From an uncultured Collinsella sp. (GTDB lineage Bacteria > Actinomycetota > Coriobacteriia > Coriobacteriales > Coriobacteriaceae), in assembly GCA_900754075.1 (NCBI GenBank), contig CAAEBN010000014.1, positions 1 through 25,632 on the forward strand: 25,632 bases of DNA. Direction: 5' to 3'. Both the position numbers and the translations under genes were made by a program. Shown piece after piece: positions 8,087 through 15,696 of the stretch; the first letter of the stretch is position 1; each line of letters begins with the position of its first letter. A model generated the notes under the pieces. That model worked only from the letters and a program-made list of their open reading frames with translations, was not told the DNA's origin and ran no database searches.

Positions 8087-8974
8087 ATGTATGACAACGG
8101 ACCCGTGCCCGGCCGCAACGACGCCTGCTGGTGCGGCAGCGGCAAAAAATATAAGAAATGCCATAACGCCTTCGACGAGCGCCTCGAGCGCCTGTGGGAG
8201 GAGGGCTGGGAGGTTCTGCCCCGCACGCTCTACAAGACGCCCGCCGACATCGAGGGCATCAAGCGCTCGGCCGCCATCAACGTGGGTGTGCTCGACTACG
8301 TGGGCGAGCATATCGCCGCCGGTATGACCACCAACCAGATCGACCAGATGATCTACGACTATACCGTCGAGCACGGTGGCACGCCGGCCGACCTCCACTA
8401 CGAGGGCTACCCCAAGAGCGTGTGCACCTCGATCAACGACGTGGTCTGCCACGGCATCCCCTGCGATGCGGACGTGTTGCACGAGGGCGACATCATCAAC
8501 GTGGACTGCTCCACGATTTTGGACGGCTACTTTAGCGACTCGAGCCGCATGTTCTGCATCGGCGAGGTCTCGGCCGAGCGCCAGCGCCTGGTCGACGTCA
8601 CCCGCGCCAGCGTGGAGGCGGGTCTGGCGGCCGTCAAGCCGTGGCTGCCGCTGTCCGTCATGGCCGAGGCCGTGCAAAAGACGGTCGAGGACGCCGGTTT
8701 TAGCGTGGTGCGCGAGTACGGCGGACACGGCATCGGTAAGGAGTTCCACGAGGACCCGTTTGTGGGCTTTACCACCGAGGCACCCGATGTGGACACCATC
8801 ATGGCCCCGGGCATGGTCTTTACCATTGAGCCCATGGTCAATGCCGGAGCGCCCGACATCAAGATCAGCAAGGGCGATGGCTGGTGCGTGCGCACCAAGG
8901 ACGGCAGCGATTCGGCCCAGTGCGAGGTACAGCTCGTGGTGACCGAGGGCGGTTACGAGCTGCTGAGCTGGTAG
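8087..8974 (+). CDS. map: Type I methionine aminopeptidase with SEC-C zinc motif
   Basis: A 295-residue metalloprotease that removes the initiator Met from nascent proteins. The N-terminus carries a SEC-C zinc motif (C14, C16, C25, H26 in CWCGSGKKYKKCH), found in the longer MetAP type and thought to help ribosome association. The dinuclear metal ligands of the family are all present: D140, D151, H214 (GGHGIG), E248 (FTIEPM) and E280 (QCEVQ). H122 in CHGIP matches the catalytic His. AAGGAAG seven bases upstream supports the ATG at 8087. It is a single-gene transcript with a strong terminator right after it. An unusual point is QCEVQ where most enzymes have QxEHT. Confidence 0.96.
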   Translation: MYDNGPVPGRNDACWCGSGKKYKKCHNAFDERLERLWEEGWEVLPRTLYKTPADIEGIKRSAAINVGVLDYVGEHIAAGMTTNQIDQMIYDYTVEHGGTPADLHYEGYPKSVCTSINDVVCHGIPCDADVLHEGDIINVDCSTILDGYFSDSSRMFCIGEVSAERQRLVDVTRASVEAGLAAVKPWLPLSVMAEAVQKTVEDAGFSVVREYGGHGIGKEFHEDPFVGFTTEAPDVDTIMAPGMVFTIEPMVNAGAPDIKISKGDGWCVRTKDGSDSAQCEVQLVVTEGGYELLSW

Positions 8975-8983
8975 CTGTAGATG

Positions 8984-9030
8984 CGCCGGATGCTGACGGG
9001 CACGCTCGTCTTGCATCCGGCGTTTTTATT
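8984..9030 (+). terminator. Intrinsic terminator of map
   Basis: A perfect 10-bp stem, CGCCGGATGC (8984-8993) and GCATCCGGCG (9013-9022), is followed at once by TTTTTATTT. It lies 10 bases past the stop codon. Confidence 0.9.
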
Positions 9031-9047
9031 TGAACGTTTTGCCTGAT

Positions 9048-9086
9048 AAAACCTGCCAATAATAAACCTGTCCCTTTTTGGCAGGT
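9048..9086. repeat. CCTGTCCCTTTTTGG hairpin repeat, copy 1
   Basis: A 40-bp element: ACCTGCCAA (9051-9059), a loop holding AAACCTGTCCC, and TTGGCAGGT (9078-9086). The same unit occurs at 14931, 20894 and 22130. Here it lies between the map terminator and the ribosome binding site of the next gene, so it is probably in the 5' leader of the dehydrogenase mRNA. Confidence 0.9.
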
Positions 9087-9105
9087 CGAGCGGAGAGGAC
9101 TGCTT

Positions 9106-10041
9106 GTGAACATCCTGGTTTTGCTGCCCGTCAACGACCGCCATCGCGCAATTCTTGAGTCGAGCGCTCCGGGCGAGGACTTTATCTACACGAGCTCCGA
9201 CGCCGCCACGCGCGAGCAGGTCGCCGATGCCGACGTGATCCTGGGCAACATCGACCCTGACATGCTCACGGCATGCGAGCATCTCCAGCTGTTGCAATTG
9301 CAGACCGCCGGCTATGACGACTACTTGGCCGCCGGCACCGTGCCGGCCGACGCCAAACTGTCTTGCTCGGTAGGCGCCTACGGCCAGGCCGTAAGCGAGC
9401 ACATGTTTGCCATGGTTCTTTCTATGATGAAGCGCCTGCCCGACTATCACGACTTGCAGCGCGAGCATCGCTGGGAGGATTTGGGGCCGGTCACCTCGCT
9501 CAAAAACGCCAACGTGCTGGTGCTGGGCGCGGGCGATATCGGCGGCCACTTTGCCACGCTCTGCCGCAGCATGGGCGCGCACGTCCGCGGCATCAAGCGC
9601 CATCCACTCGTATACCCCATTGTGTTTGAGGACATGGACGGCATGGAGGCCCTGTCTGAGCGCCTGGCCGAGGCCGACATCGTCGCATCCTTTATGCCGA
9701 GCACGCCCGAGACCCGCGGCCTGGCGAACGCCGAGTTCTTCGCCGCGATGAAACCAGGCGCCTTCTTTGCCAACGGCGGCCGCGGCGACCTTGTTGTTGC
9801 CGACGATCTGGTTGCCGCTCTTGAGTCGGGACATCTCGCCGGCGCCGCGGTCGATGTCACCGACCCCGAGCCCCTACCCGCGACAAGCCCCCTGTGGGAT
9901 GCGCCCAACATGCTCATCACACCGCACGTCTCAGGTTGGTTCCACCTGGAGGCTACGCTCAACAATGTGGTCGATATCGCCGCGGAGAATCTGCGTCATC
10001 TGCAGGCGGGCGAAACGCTTCGCTGCTGGATCGAGCATTAG
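9106..10041 (+). CDS. D-isomer specific 2-hydroxyacid dehydrogenase
   Basis: A 311-residue NAD(P)-dependent oxidoreductase. The nucleotide-binding motif is GAGDIG (141-146). The catalytic triad of the family is complete: R226 in GGRGDL, E255 in DPEPLP, and H274 in TPHVSGW. It would reduce a 2-keto acid (glyoxylate, hydroxypyruvate, phenylpyruvate and similar) to the D-hydroxy acid, or the reverse; the substrate is not evident. The N-terminal substrate domain is short and there is no ACT domain, so it is not a classical SerA. The GTG start is supported by GGAGAGG seven bases upstream. It is transcribed alone and followed by two hairpins. Confidence 0.92.
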   Translation: MNILVLLPVNDRHRAILESSAPGEDFIYTSSDAATREQVADADVILGNIDPDMLTACEHLQLLQLQTAGYDDYLAAGTVPADAKLSCSVGAYGQAVSEHMFAMVLSMMKRLPDYHDLQREHRWEDLGPVTSLKNANVLVLGAGDIGGHFATLCRSMGAHVRGIKRHPLVYPIVFEDMDGMEALSERLAEADIVASFMPSTPETRGLANAEFFAAMKPGAFFANGGRGDLVVADDLVAALESGHLAGAAVDVTDPEPLPATSPLWDAPNMLITPHVSGWFHLEATLNNVVDIAAENLRHLQAGETLRCWIEH

Positions 10042-10045
10042 GGTT

Positions 10046-10067
10046 CCGCCGTTCTAACGAACGGCGG
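10046..10067 (+). terminator. Hairpin just after the dehydrogenase gene
   Basis: A perfect 9-bp stem (CCGCCGTTC, loop TAAC, GAACGGCGG) begins five bases after the stop codon. No U-tract follows, so it may be an RNA 3'-end protector or the first part of the larger palindrome at 10083. Confidence 0.6.
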
Positions 10068-10082
10068 ATCAGTCGACGCTGC

Positions 10083-10181
10083 GAGCCCGCCGTTTGGCCA
10101 ATCTGCCGTTCAATTTCAAAGGCGCGACCAGAAGGTCAGCGCCTTTTCATTTCACGGCACCTTGGCTCAAACGGCGGGCTC
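10083..10181. repeat. 99-bp compound palindrome
   Basis: Outer arms of 14 bp (GAGCCCGCCGTTTG at 10083-10096, complement at 10168-10181) enclose paired CCAA/TTGG, GCCGT/ACGGC and AAAGGCGC/GCGCCTTT steps, so almost the whole segment can fold as one rod. The inner stem is followed by TTTTCATTTC and can act as a plus-strand terminator. The rest of the gap to 10324 shows no gene I can support. Confidence 0.8.
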
Positions 10182-10324
10182 TCGCTGACTTTTGCTCAAC
10201 CTGCGGCGTTTCCTTTTTGGTGCAATGGGGTCAAGTTGGCTTGCGCTATACCGGTAGTTCTGTCTGCGACACTCTCGCCAAAGTGATATCAAACATACAT
10301 CTAGCGTTTTCGACACTTCGCTTA

Positions 10325-10507
10325 TTAGAGCCAGTCCGTCTCCTCGTCATAGCGGTCCGAATAGGCGTTACGCTTGAGTTCTTCAGCACTCGTTGGTCGC
10401 GCCTTGGACACGTCGACCCCTGACTCATGGCAAGCGGCGACGAACAGCTGTAAACCCCGATCAATAAGCTGAGCCCCACGCTCGGCCTTCATTTCTTCGG
10501 CTCGCAT
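10325..10507 (-). CDS. Small hypothetical protein downstream of the M18 aminopeptidase
   Basis: A 60-residue, charged, soluble protein starting MRAEEMKAERGAQL and ending YDEETDWL. Its ATG directly follows the TAA stop of the aminopeptidase gene (TAAATG), which suggests translational coupling and a real gene. The middle resembles a short helix-forming segment; no family is recognised. Function unknown. It could be a chance frame, since no separate ribosome binding site is visible. Confidence 0.5.
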   Translation of the reverse strand: MRAEEMKAERGAQLIDRGLQLFVAACHESGVDVSKARPTSAEELKRNAYSDRYDEETDWL

Positions 10508-11893
10508 TTAGAGCTCCACGCTTTCGGCGCCGTTGATGGTTAGGTTGCGCTCGTAGAAGGCGGTGAGGGCGCGGATGGCGTACATCACGTCGCGTACGCC
10601 GCCGGTCTCGTAGCTTGAGTGCATGGCCAGCTGCGGCAGGCCCACGTCCACGGCATGCATGCTCGCCTGCATGTTCGACAGGTTACCGAGCGTGGAGCCG
10701 CCGGCCATGTCGCTCTTGTTGGCGAAGGCCTGCGTGGGCACGTCGGCGTCATCGCAAATAGCCTGGAACACCGCACGGCTAAAGGCATCGGTGCAGTAGT
10801 GCTGGTTGGCGGCTTCCTTGATAACGATGCCGCCGTTGAGCACAACCTGGTTGCGCGCATCGCACTTCTCGGCGTGGTTGGGGTGCACGGCATGCGCGTT
10901 GTCGCAGCTCACGAGCATTGATGCGGCAAGGGCGCGATGATACGACTCGTCGTCAAAGCCCAGCGATCCGTTGATGCGGCGCAGCGCGTCGGCCAAGAAC
11001 GTCGACATGGCGCCCTGCTTGGTCTCGGAGCCAACCTCCTCGTTATCAAAGCAGCAGAAGACCGAGACGTCGTGCGCGTTCTCGGCAGCCAAAAATGCCT
11101 GCAGCGAGGTGTAGGCACAGGCAAGGTCGTCGAGCTTGGGCGTCGAGATAAACTCGTCGGCCCAGCCCCAGATGCGCGCATCCTGACGATTGACCAGGAA
11201 CAGATCGCGGCCCAGAATCTGCTCGGGCTCAACGTCCAGCTCGTCGGCGATCAGAGCATCAAAGTCGCCCTGCTTAAGGTCACCAGCGCTGATGAGCGGG
11301 CACAGGTCGACAGCGCGGTTGGGCGCAAAGCCCTCGTTGACACCGCGATTCATGTGGATAGCAAGACTCGGAATGATAGCAACCTCGCGCTCGGTGGCAA
11401 GCAGGCGACTCTCAATACGGTCGCCCTCGCGCACCAGCACGCGGCCCGCGATTGCCAGCGGGCGGTCGAACCAGGTATAGTCGATCATGCCGCCGTAGGC
11501 CTCGGTGTTCAGGCGCAACGTCTCGCCTGCGCCATCGAGCTCGGGCACAGCCTTGACCTTAAACGTCGGCGAGTCGCTGTGCGACGCCGTCAGCTGAAAA
11601 TGATAGTCACCGGCAACGCCGTCCTCGCCCCACGTCGCGGCCAGGTCCTCGCCCACCTTAAAGGCGATAACGCTCGAGGTGTTGCGCTGCGTGTAATAAC
11701 GCCCGCCCGGCTCGATATCCCATGCCGCGTTCTCGGGCAGGTAGGTAAAGCCCGCCTCGTCGAGCTCGGCCATAATGGTCGCCGCCGTATGGAACATGCT
11801 GGGGCATGCCTCGATAAAGTCGATAAGGTCGTTGGCGGCCTCGATATCGTCGGCAGTCACGTGCACGCGCTCGGGCGTTTCCTGATCCGTCAT
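10508..11893 (-). CDS. M18 family aminopeptidase
   Basis: A 461-residue zinc metallopeptidase of the aspartyl-aminopeptidase family, removing N-terminal (often acidic) residues from peptides in the cytoplasm. The two-metal site residues are all visible: H105 in TASHSDSP, D255/D256 in KLDDLA, E285-E286 in DNEEVGS, D331 in CDNAHAVHPN and H425 in AMHSSYE. The start at 11893 (MTDQETPERV) is chosen over a frame reaching 12004 because AAGGGGAGAG lies just upstream and the extension is Arg/Gly-rich and unlike the family. The gene is divergent from the amide hydrolase at 12055, and a 60-codon ORF follows with no gap. Confidence 0.93.
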   Translation of the reverse strand: MTDQETPERVHVTADDIEAANDLIDFIEACPSMFHTAATIMAELDEAGFTYLPENAAWDIEPGGRYYTQRNTSSVIAFKVGEDLAATWGEDGVAGDYHFQLTASHSDSPTFKVKAVPELDGAGETLRLNTEAYGGMIDYTWFDRPLAIAGRVLVREGDRIESRLLATEREVAIIPSLAIHMNRGVNEGFAPNRAVDLCPLISAGDLKQGDFDALIADELDVEPEQILGRDLFLVNRQDARIWGWADEFISTPKLDDLACAYTSLQAFLAAENAHDVSVFCCFDNEEVGSETKQGAMSTFLADALRRINGSLGFDDESYHRALAASMLVSCDNAHAVHPNHAEKCDARNQVVLNGGIVIKEAANQHYCTDAFSRAVFQAICDDADVPTQAFANKSDMAGGSTLGNLSNMQASMHAVDVGLPQLAMHSSYETGGVRDVMYAIRALTAFYERNLTINGAESVEL

Positions 11894-12054
11894 GCTCTCC
11901 CCTTTCGCTGGGTTGATGGTCCCCTCCAGCATACCCCGCCGCGCCAGCGCCGCGCCTTTCATTCCATGTTTAATCCCGCGCCGCTCGCCAAGTTGAGCCA
12001 TCATGCCCGTGCACCTTTTGCGACAATTACGCTAACAGGACGAGAGGAGCCGTC

Positions 12055-13140
12055 ATGAAGCCACGTAACATTGCCATCGCCTGCGGTGTTGCAGGAACCG
12101 CCGTCGGCCTTGCCGCTGCCGCCGGCATCGTTTACCGCAAGCAAATCAAGTCCGCCGCATCGCTCAAACGCTTGACCGGCTATGCGGATGGCTATGACCT
12201 GTACGCAATCGACATCGCCTACGACTACGATCTCGATCGCATCATCGCCGCCGATGTGCGCGACGACCAGGCCTACATCGACGCCGTGGTGGCGCAGGTG
12301 CTGCCCGGTGTGCCGGCACATGTCCAGGCACCCCAGTTTGCTTGCAGCGCTTTTGTCGCCGTAGATGCCGAAGGCCGCGTGCGCACCGGTCGCAATTACG
12401 ACTTTAAGGACGACACCTCGGCGCTGCTGGTGCGCAATCACCCACGCGGCGGCTATGCCTCCATCGGGTTTGCCGCCCTTAACAACCTGGGCGATAACAC
12501 TCCGCTTGACTCCGTCGGCGGACGCGCCGCCGCACTCATGGGCCCGTTTGCCCAGCTCGACGGTGTTAACGAATGCGGCGTGTCCATTGCCGTACTCACT
12601 CTGGATTCCAAGCCCTGTGACCAGGACACGCAACGCCCCGTCATCAATACCTCGCTCGCCATCCGTCTGGTGCTCGACCGTGCCGCCACCACGCAGGAGG
12701 CCGTCGACCTGCTTTCTGCCTACGACATGCACGCCATGGCCGGACGCGACTACCACTTCTTTATCAACGACGCCGCCGGTGACGCGCGCGTAGTAGAGTG
12801 GGATCCGCACGATCCGGACCGCGCTTTCAAAGTGACTCCTGTACGCCAGGTTACGAACTTCTATGCCTGCTATGGCGACGAAGTGCTGCCCAATCAAAAG
12901 AATGGCGAGCTGGGCCATGGTAAAGAGCGCGCCGTCGCAATCGCCAATGTCCTTGACGCCCATGCCGGCGCCCAAGACGAGGCAGTCGCTTGGAAAGCCC
13001 TGCGCGCCGCAGCGCAAGAGCCCAATCCGGGAGACATCACCAGCAACACGCAATGGTCGGTCGTCTTTGACAATACCGAGCCTGCTGCCGCCATCACGCT
13101 GCGCCGCCACTGGGGCGACGTCGACGCCTTCGCGCTGTAA
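12055..13140 (+). CDS. Membrane-anchored linear amide C-N hydrolase (choloylglycine hydrolase-like Ntn fold)
   Basis: A 361-residue protein with an N-terminal hydrophobic segment (residues 6-27, IAIACGVAGTAVGLAAAAGI) and then an Ntn-hydrolase domain. C97 (FACSAFV) is the likely nucleophile. R113 and D116 in TGRNYDF lie 16 and 19 residues after it, exactly the Cys2-Arg18-Asp21 spacing of bile salt hydrolase and penicillin V acylase. DGVNECGVSIAVL and AIRLVLDRAATTQEAVDLL match later family blocks. Cys would have to be exposed by removal of about 96 residues. The expected reaction is cleavage of a linear amide (bile salt, acyl-amino acid or acyl-homoserine lactone type), possibly on the cell surface. 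The substrate is unproven. GAGAGGAG supports the start. Confidence 0.85.
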   Translation: MKPRNIAIACGVAGTAVGLAAAAGIVYRKQIKSAASLKRLTGYADGYDLYAIDIAYDYDLDRIIAADVRDDQAYIDAVVAQVLPGVPAHVQAPQFACSAFVAVDAEGRVRTGRNYDFKDDTSALLVRNHPRGGYASIGFAALNNLGDNTPLDSVGGRAAALMGPFAQLDGVNECGVSIAVLTLDSKPCDQDTQRPVINTSLAIRLVLDRAATTQEAVDLLSAYDMHAMAGRDYHFFINDAAGDARVVEWDPHDPDRAFKVTPVRQVTNFYACYGDEVLPNQKNGELGHGKERAVAIANVLDAHAGAQDEAVAWKALRAAAQEPNPGDITSNTQWSVVFDNTEPAAAITLRRHWGDVDAFAL

Positions 13141-13209
13141 GGAGCTGGCACCGTCGTCCTTACGCTCGCCTGACGTTGCTTACATTTCTATACATCTGAG
13201 CTAACACGT

Positions 13210-13242
13210 TTTACCCCCGCATCAACAGTGTGCGGGGGTAAA
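13210..13242 (+). terminator. Terminator hairpin after the amide hydrolase gene
   Basis: A 12-bp perfect stem, TTTACCCCCGCA and TGCGGGGGTAAA, with a nine-base loop, lies 69 bases past the stop codon. The A/T base of the stem could serve as a bidirectional terminator. It sits 14 bases before the promoter-like element of the next gene. Confidence 0.65.
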
Positions 13243-13252
13243 CTTATGCGCA

Positions 13253-13261
13253 TGTTATAAC
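13253..13261 (+). promoter_or_regulatory. Candidate extended -10 promoter of the phosphofructokinase gene
   Basis: TGTTATAAC is a TG-n-TATAAC extended -10 element (five of six). There is no -35 match at the expected distance. Transcription would begin near 13268, giving a very short leader that starts at the GGAAGGA ribosome binding site. Confidence 0.4.
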
Positions 13262-13280
13262 TTGCCCGGAAGGATTCACC

Positions 13281-14360
13281 ATGCTTAGGATCGGTCTTCT
13301 TACTAGTGGCGGCGACTGCCAGGCGCTCAACGCCACCATGCGCGGCATCGTCAAAACGCTTATGACCAATAGCGAAGAACCTATCGAGATCTATGGTTTT
13401 GAGGACGGCTACCAGGGCCTTATCTACAGCAGGTTCCGCGTCATGACGCCCGCCGATTTTAGCGGTATCCTCACCCGCGGCGGCACCATCCTGGGCACGA
13501 GCCGCACGCCGTTCAAGCGTCTGGATACCCCCGAGGCCGATGGTGTCGAGAAGGTGCCGGCGATGGTCCACACCTATCATAAGCTGCAGCTCGACTGCCT
13601 GTTTATGCTGGGCGGCAACGGCTCCACCAAGACCGCCAACCGTCTGCGCGAAGAGGGCCTCAACGTTATCGCCCTGCCTAAGACCATCGATAACGACACC
13701 TGGGGCACCGAGCTGACGTTTGGCTTTACGAGCGCCATCGACGTCGCCACCAAGTGCATCGACGACATCCACACCACCGCTTCGAGCCACGGCCGCGTGT
13801 TCGTTATCGAGATCATGGGCCATAAGGTTGGCTGGATCCCGCTGTATGCCGGCGTCGCGGGCGGCGCGGATGTCATCTTGATCCCCGAAATACCCTACGA
13901 CATGGATAACGTCATCAAGACCATCGAGCATCGCATGGAGACCGGCAGCCGCTTTACCATCGTGGCCGTCGCCGAGGGCGCTATCTCCAAGGAGGACGCG
14001 GCGCTGTCCAAGAAGGAGTACAAGAAAAAGCTCGCCGAGCGCACGAGTCCGTCGATTGTCTACGACATCGCCAAGGAGATTGAGGCCAAGACCGGTCGCG
14101 AGACCCGCGTCGCCATCCCCGGCCACACGCAGCGCGGCGGCCAGCCCGATGCCCAGGACCGCATCTTTGCGACCCAGTGCGGCGTCGAGGCTGCGCTGGG
14201 CTGCCTGCGCGGCGAGTTTGGCTACATGATTGCCCTGCGTGACGGCAAGATGTGCCACATGCCGCTCGAGGATGTCGCCGGCAAGCTCAAGTATGTCGAT
14301 CCCCAGAGCGACCTGGTACGCGAGGCCAAGGCGTTGGGCATCAGCTTCGGCGACGAATAG
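13281..14360 (+). CDS. pfkA: 6-phosphofructokinase (group III type)
   Basis: A 359-residue glycolytic kinase converting fructose 6-phosphate to fructose 1,6-bisphosphate. TSGGDCQALN (8-17) is the phosphate-donor loop. The donor-specificity motif is GGNGS (111-115), with Gly where PPi-dependent enzymes have Asp, which favours ATP. PKTIDND (133-139, catalytic D137) carries the Lys usual in PPi enzymes and in group III ATP enzymes. EIMGHKVGW and PEIPYD also fit group III. ATP use is inferred from the Gly and not proved. GGAAGGA lies six bases before the ATG. The last codons form the left arm of a large palindrome, so transcript end and gene end are linked. Confidence 0.93.
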   Translation: MLRIGLLTSGGDCQALNATMRGIVKTLMTNSEEPIEIYGFEDGYQGLIYSRFRVMTPADFSGILTRGGTILGTSRTPFKRLDTPEADGVEKVPAMVHTYHKLQLDCLFMLGGNGSTKTANRLREEGLNVIALPKTIDNDTWGTELTFGFTSAIDVATKCIDDIHTTASSHGRVFVIEIMGHKVGWIPLYAGVAGGADVILIPEIPYDMDNVIKTIEHRMETGSRFTIVAVAEGAISKEDAALSKKEYKKKLAERTSPSIVYDIAKEIEAKTGRETRVAIPGHTQRGGQPDAQDRIFATQCGVEAALGCLRGEFGYMIALRDGKMCHMPLEDVAGKLKYVDPQSDLVREAKALGISFGDE

Positions 14361-14536
14361 CCTCGGCCGAAACTGCTCTCATTGGAGGCCCCAAGGCTTA
14401 CCTCCCAAATCGTCCTCGGACATGTCAGGATCCCGCCGTGCGCTTCGCGCGGCGGGATCCTTCCGTCCTGCGGAAAGATTTGGGAGGTAAGCCCTGGGGC
14501 CTCCTGCGGTAACTAGGGAGGCCGAGGCTATTCGTC
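14352..14536. repeat. 185-bp three-tier palindrome beginning inside the pfkA 3' end
   Basis: Outer arms of 17 bp (GACGAATAGCCTCGGCC at 14352-14368, complement at 14520-14536) include the last two codons and stop of pfkA. Middle arms pair 14384-14393 with 14495-14504 and 14395-14411 with 14477-14493 (GGCTTACCTCCCAAATC). The inner arms GGATCCCGCCG (14428-14438) and CGGCGGGATCC (14450-14460) close on a GC-rich loop. A side hairpin TTCCGtcctgCGGAA sits at 14461-14475. No U-tract follows. The right outer arm is thus an inverted copy of the gene end. Confidence 0.9.
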
Positions 14537-14541
14537 TTCTT

Positions 14542-14924
14542 GCTGCAAGTGCCTGGGGTAGGATGCGGCGTGCATTTTTGGGAGTATTCAGCAGCCGAGG
14601 GTGCCTGCATACTGGATTTTGGGCGAGAGACAGGCGCCGCGGGCCGCATTCTGCAAAAAATGAGCGGTCCTCGAGGCGCCGGAGCTCAAAGTCAGGCTTT
14701 CAATGCGCTTTTGTGCGCCCGCTCCCACACCCGCGGACTCCGGGATGCTGAATTCTCCGGAATTTGCACGCCGCCCCCTGGGTTACCCGTAGGCAAAAAG
14801 CAACCGCCCCGCCGAAATATGCAATCGGCAGGACGGTTTATGCAATTTAGTGGCTGTGGGCGCGTCGGTGGCTCGCTACAGCTTGAATCCCAGAACGGGT
14901 TACTCGGCGCTCTTAAAAGCGCCG
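14542..14924. repeat. 380-bp dispersed repeat, copy 1
   Basis: This block matches 17011-17392 in the same orientation with many substitutions but few gaps; long identical runs include the one around 14722-14756 (ending GGATGCTGAATTCT). It contains internal imperfect inverted ends: GATGCGGCGTGCA near 14562 and TGCACGCCGCCC near 14765. It also contains a weak form of the terminator hairpin intact in copy 2 (14804-14837, two mismatches). Open frames across it are shifted between the two copies, so it is not conserved as coding DNA. It ends in sequence equal to the last codons of the FtsX permease gene. Confidence 0.88.
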
Positions 14925-14932
14925 AGTAACCC
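14897..14932. repeat. 36-bp palindrome made from the permease-end sequence
   Basis: GGGTTACTCGGCGCT (14897-14911), a six-base centre, and AGCGCCGAGTAACCC (14918-14932) form a perfect 15-bp stem. Either arm reads as the gene end GCGCCGAGTAA found at the end of the permease gene at 17368. It could work as a hairpin terminator in both directions. Confidence 0.8.
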
Positions 14933-14966
14933 GCCAAAAAGGGACAGGTTCATCTTTGGCAGGTTA
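14931..14966. repeat. CCTGTCCCTTTTTGG hairpin repeat, copy 2
   Basis: Reverse orientation to copy 1: CCCGCCAAAAAGGGACAGG followed by TTCATCTTTGGCAGGTTA. It abuts the palindrome 14897-14932 and has a few substitutions in the stem. Confidence 0.85.
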
Positions 14967-14970
14967 ATCT

Positions 14971-15012
14971 GGGCAAACGCCGGACAACCATTAGGTGGCC
15001 CGGCGTTTGCCC
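14971..15012 (-). terminator. Hairpin downstream of the 15046-15366 gene
   Basis: Perfect 13-bp arms GGGCAAACGCCGG (14971-14983) and CCGGCGTTTGCCC (15000-15012), with CCA/TGG pairing in the loop. It lies 33 bases beyond the stop of the minus-strand gene and probably ends its transcript, although only a weak A/T stretch follows. Confidence 0.65.
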
Positions 15013-15045
15013 CGCTTTGCTGGGAATGTCTGTCGTTCAGTGCTC

Positions 15046-15366
15046 TTACTGGCCAGTCCAGTGTTGCGCATAGCTTTTAATGTCTTCGGTAAAACCGTCA
15101 AGATCGTCGAGGGTAATCACGCTGTCGATAAGCAAATTGGCTATCTCACGGTGCATTGTACTGCGGCGAAGGTCGTTCACCAGCACTCCTGAGGACAGCT
15201 TATCCCTATTGATACGCTCTTCTAGCGCCCAAAATCTACTGGACGCTTCGCTGTCGCCGTTCAGCATCTCAACGTACCGGCCGATGAGCTTTTCCATATA
15301 ACGTTCTTGCCATTGAGGAAGCATTTTCTTAAACAGCTTCCAGTCGCTTTCGGCTACGTCGCACAT
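15046..15366 (-). CDS. Small conserved-looking cytoplasmic protein of unknown function
   Basis: A 106-residue, helix-rich, charged protein with motifs CDVAESDWKLFKKMLPQWQE near the start, FWALEERINRDK in the middle and ITLDDLDGF near the end. It looks like a small gut-bacterial protein family sometimes labelled multidrug transporter, although it has no membrane segment; that recollection is unverified. The start at 15366 is preferred because GGAG lies six bases upstream; a frame from 15408 would add 14 basic residues without a ribosome binding site. It stands alone between repeats, with a hairpin on each side. No function is proposed. Confidence 0.7.
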   Translation of the reverse strand: MCDVAESDWKLFKKMLPQWQERYMEKLIGRYVEMLNGDSEASSRFWALEERINRDKLSSGVLVNDLRRSTMHREIANLLIDSVITLDDLDGFTEDIKSYAQHWTGQ

Positions 15367-15493
15367 ATGTTCTCCGCTCGTCAAACGGGCTTTCCATTTG
15401 CCTTTCATTCTATTTGATTTTCGCTCGCAGGCGTGGATGAGAGGCTCTCTTCAGCCTTCGAGATTGAGCTTGAATGATCCGTTGCCACAAAAT

Positions 15494-15633
15494 GGACCTA
15501 TCTACTACGTTTGCTACCACACCCTCGACCATGACAAAGATTGTAAAAATAAAACCGCAGGTAGAAAGCTTGCCAGTTTTCGAAAAAGGCGGGTATGGTC
15601 GGCCCCTTCGGGCTAAACGTAGTAAATAGGCCC
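15494..15633. repeat. 140-bp compound inverted repeat (CTACTACGTTT)
   Basis: Outer arms GGACCTATCTACTACGTTT (15494-15512) and AAACGTAGTAAATAGGCCC (15615-15633) pair with two mismatches. Inner CGACCAT (15526-15532) pairs with ATGGTCG (15595-15601). The right arm is followed by TTTTCTT. Frames crossing it have no ribosome binding site or family resemblance. The rest of 15367-15690 holds no feature I can support. Confidence 0.8.
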
Positions 15634-15696
15634 TTTTCTTGGCGCGCGGTCAGCTCAATGCTTATCTCCGTGCCGGAACTGAGCCAATTGTTTGTT

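Noticed and set aside
8081..9016. Antisense frame of 311 codons over map
   Set aside because: A shadow of G/C-rich codon bias; the sense strand has a complete MetAP active site.
10094..10423. Plus-strand frame of 109 codons after the dehydrogenase gene
   Set aside because: It starts at TTG inside a palindrome, crosses two hairpins, lacks a ribosome binding site, and overlaps the minus-strand ORF linked to the M18 gene.
14540..14929. Plus-strand frame of 129 codons across the first repeat copy
   Set aside because: It is not conserved in frame in the second copy and has no ribosome binding site.
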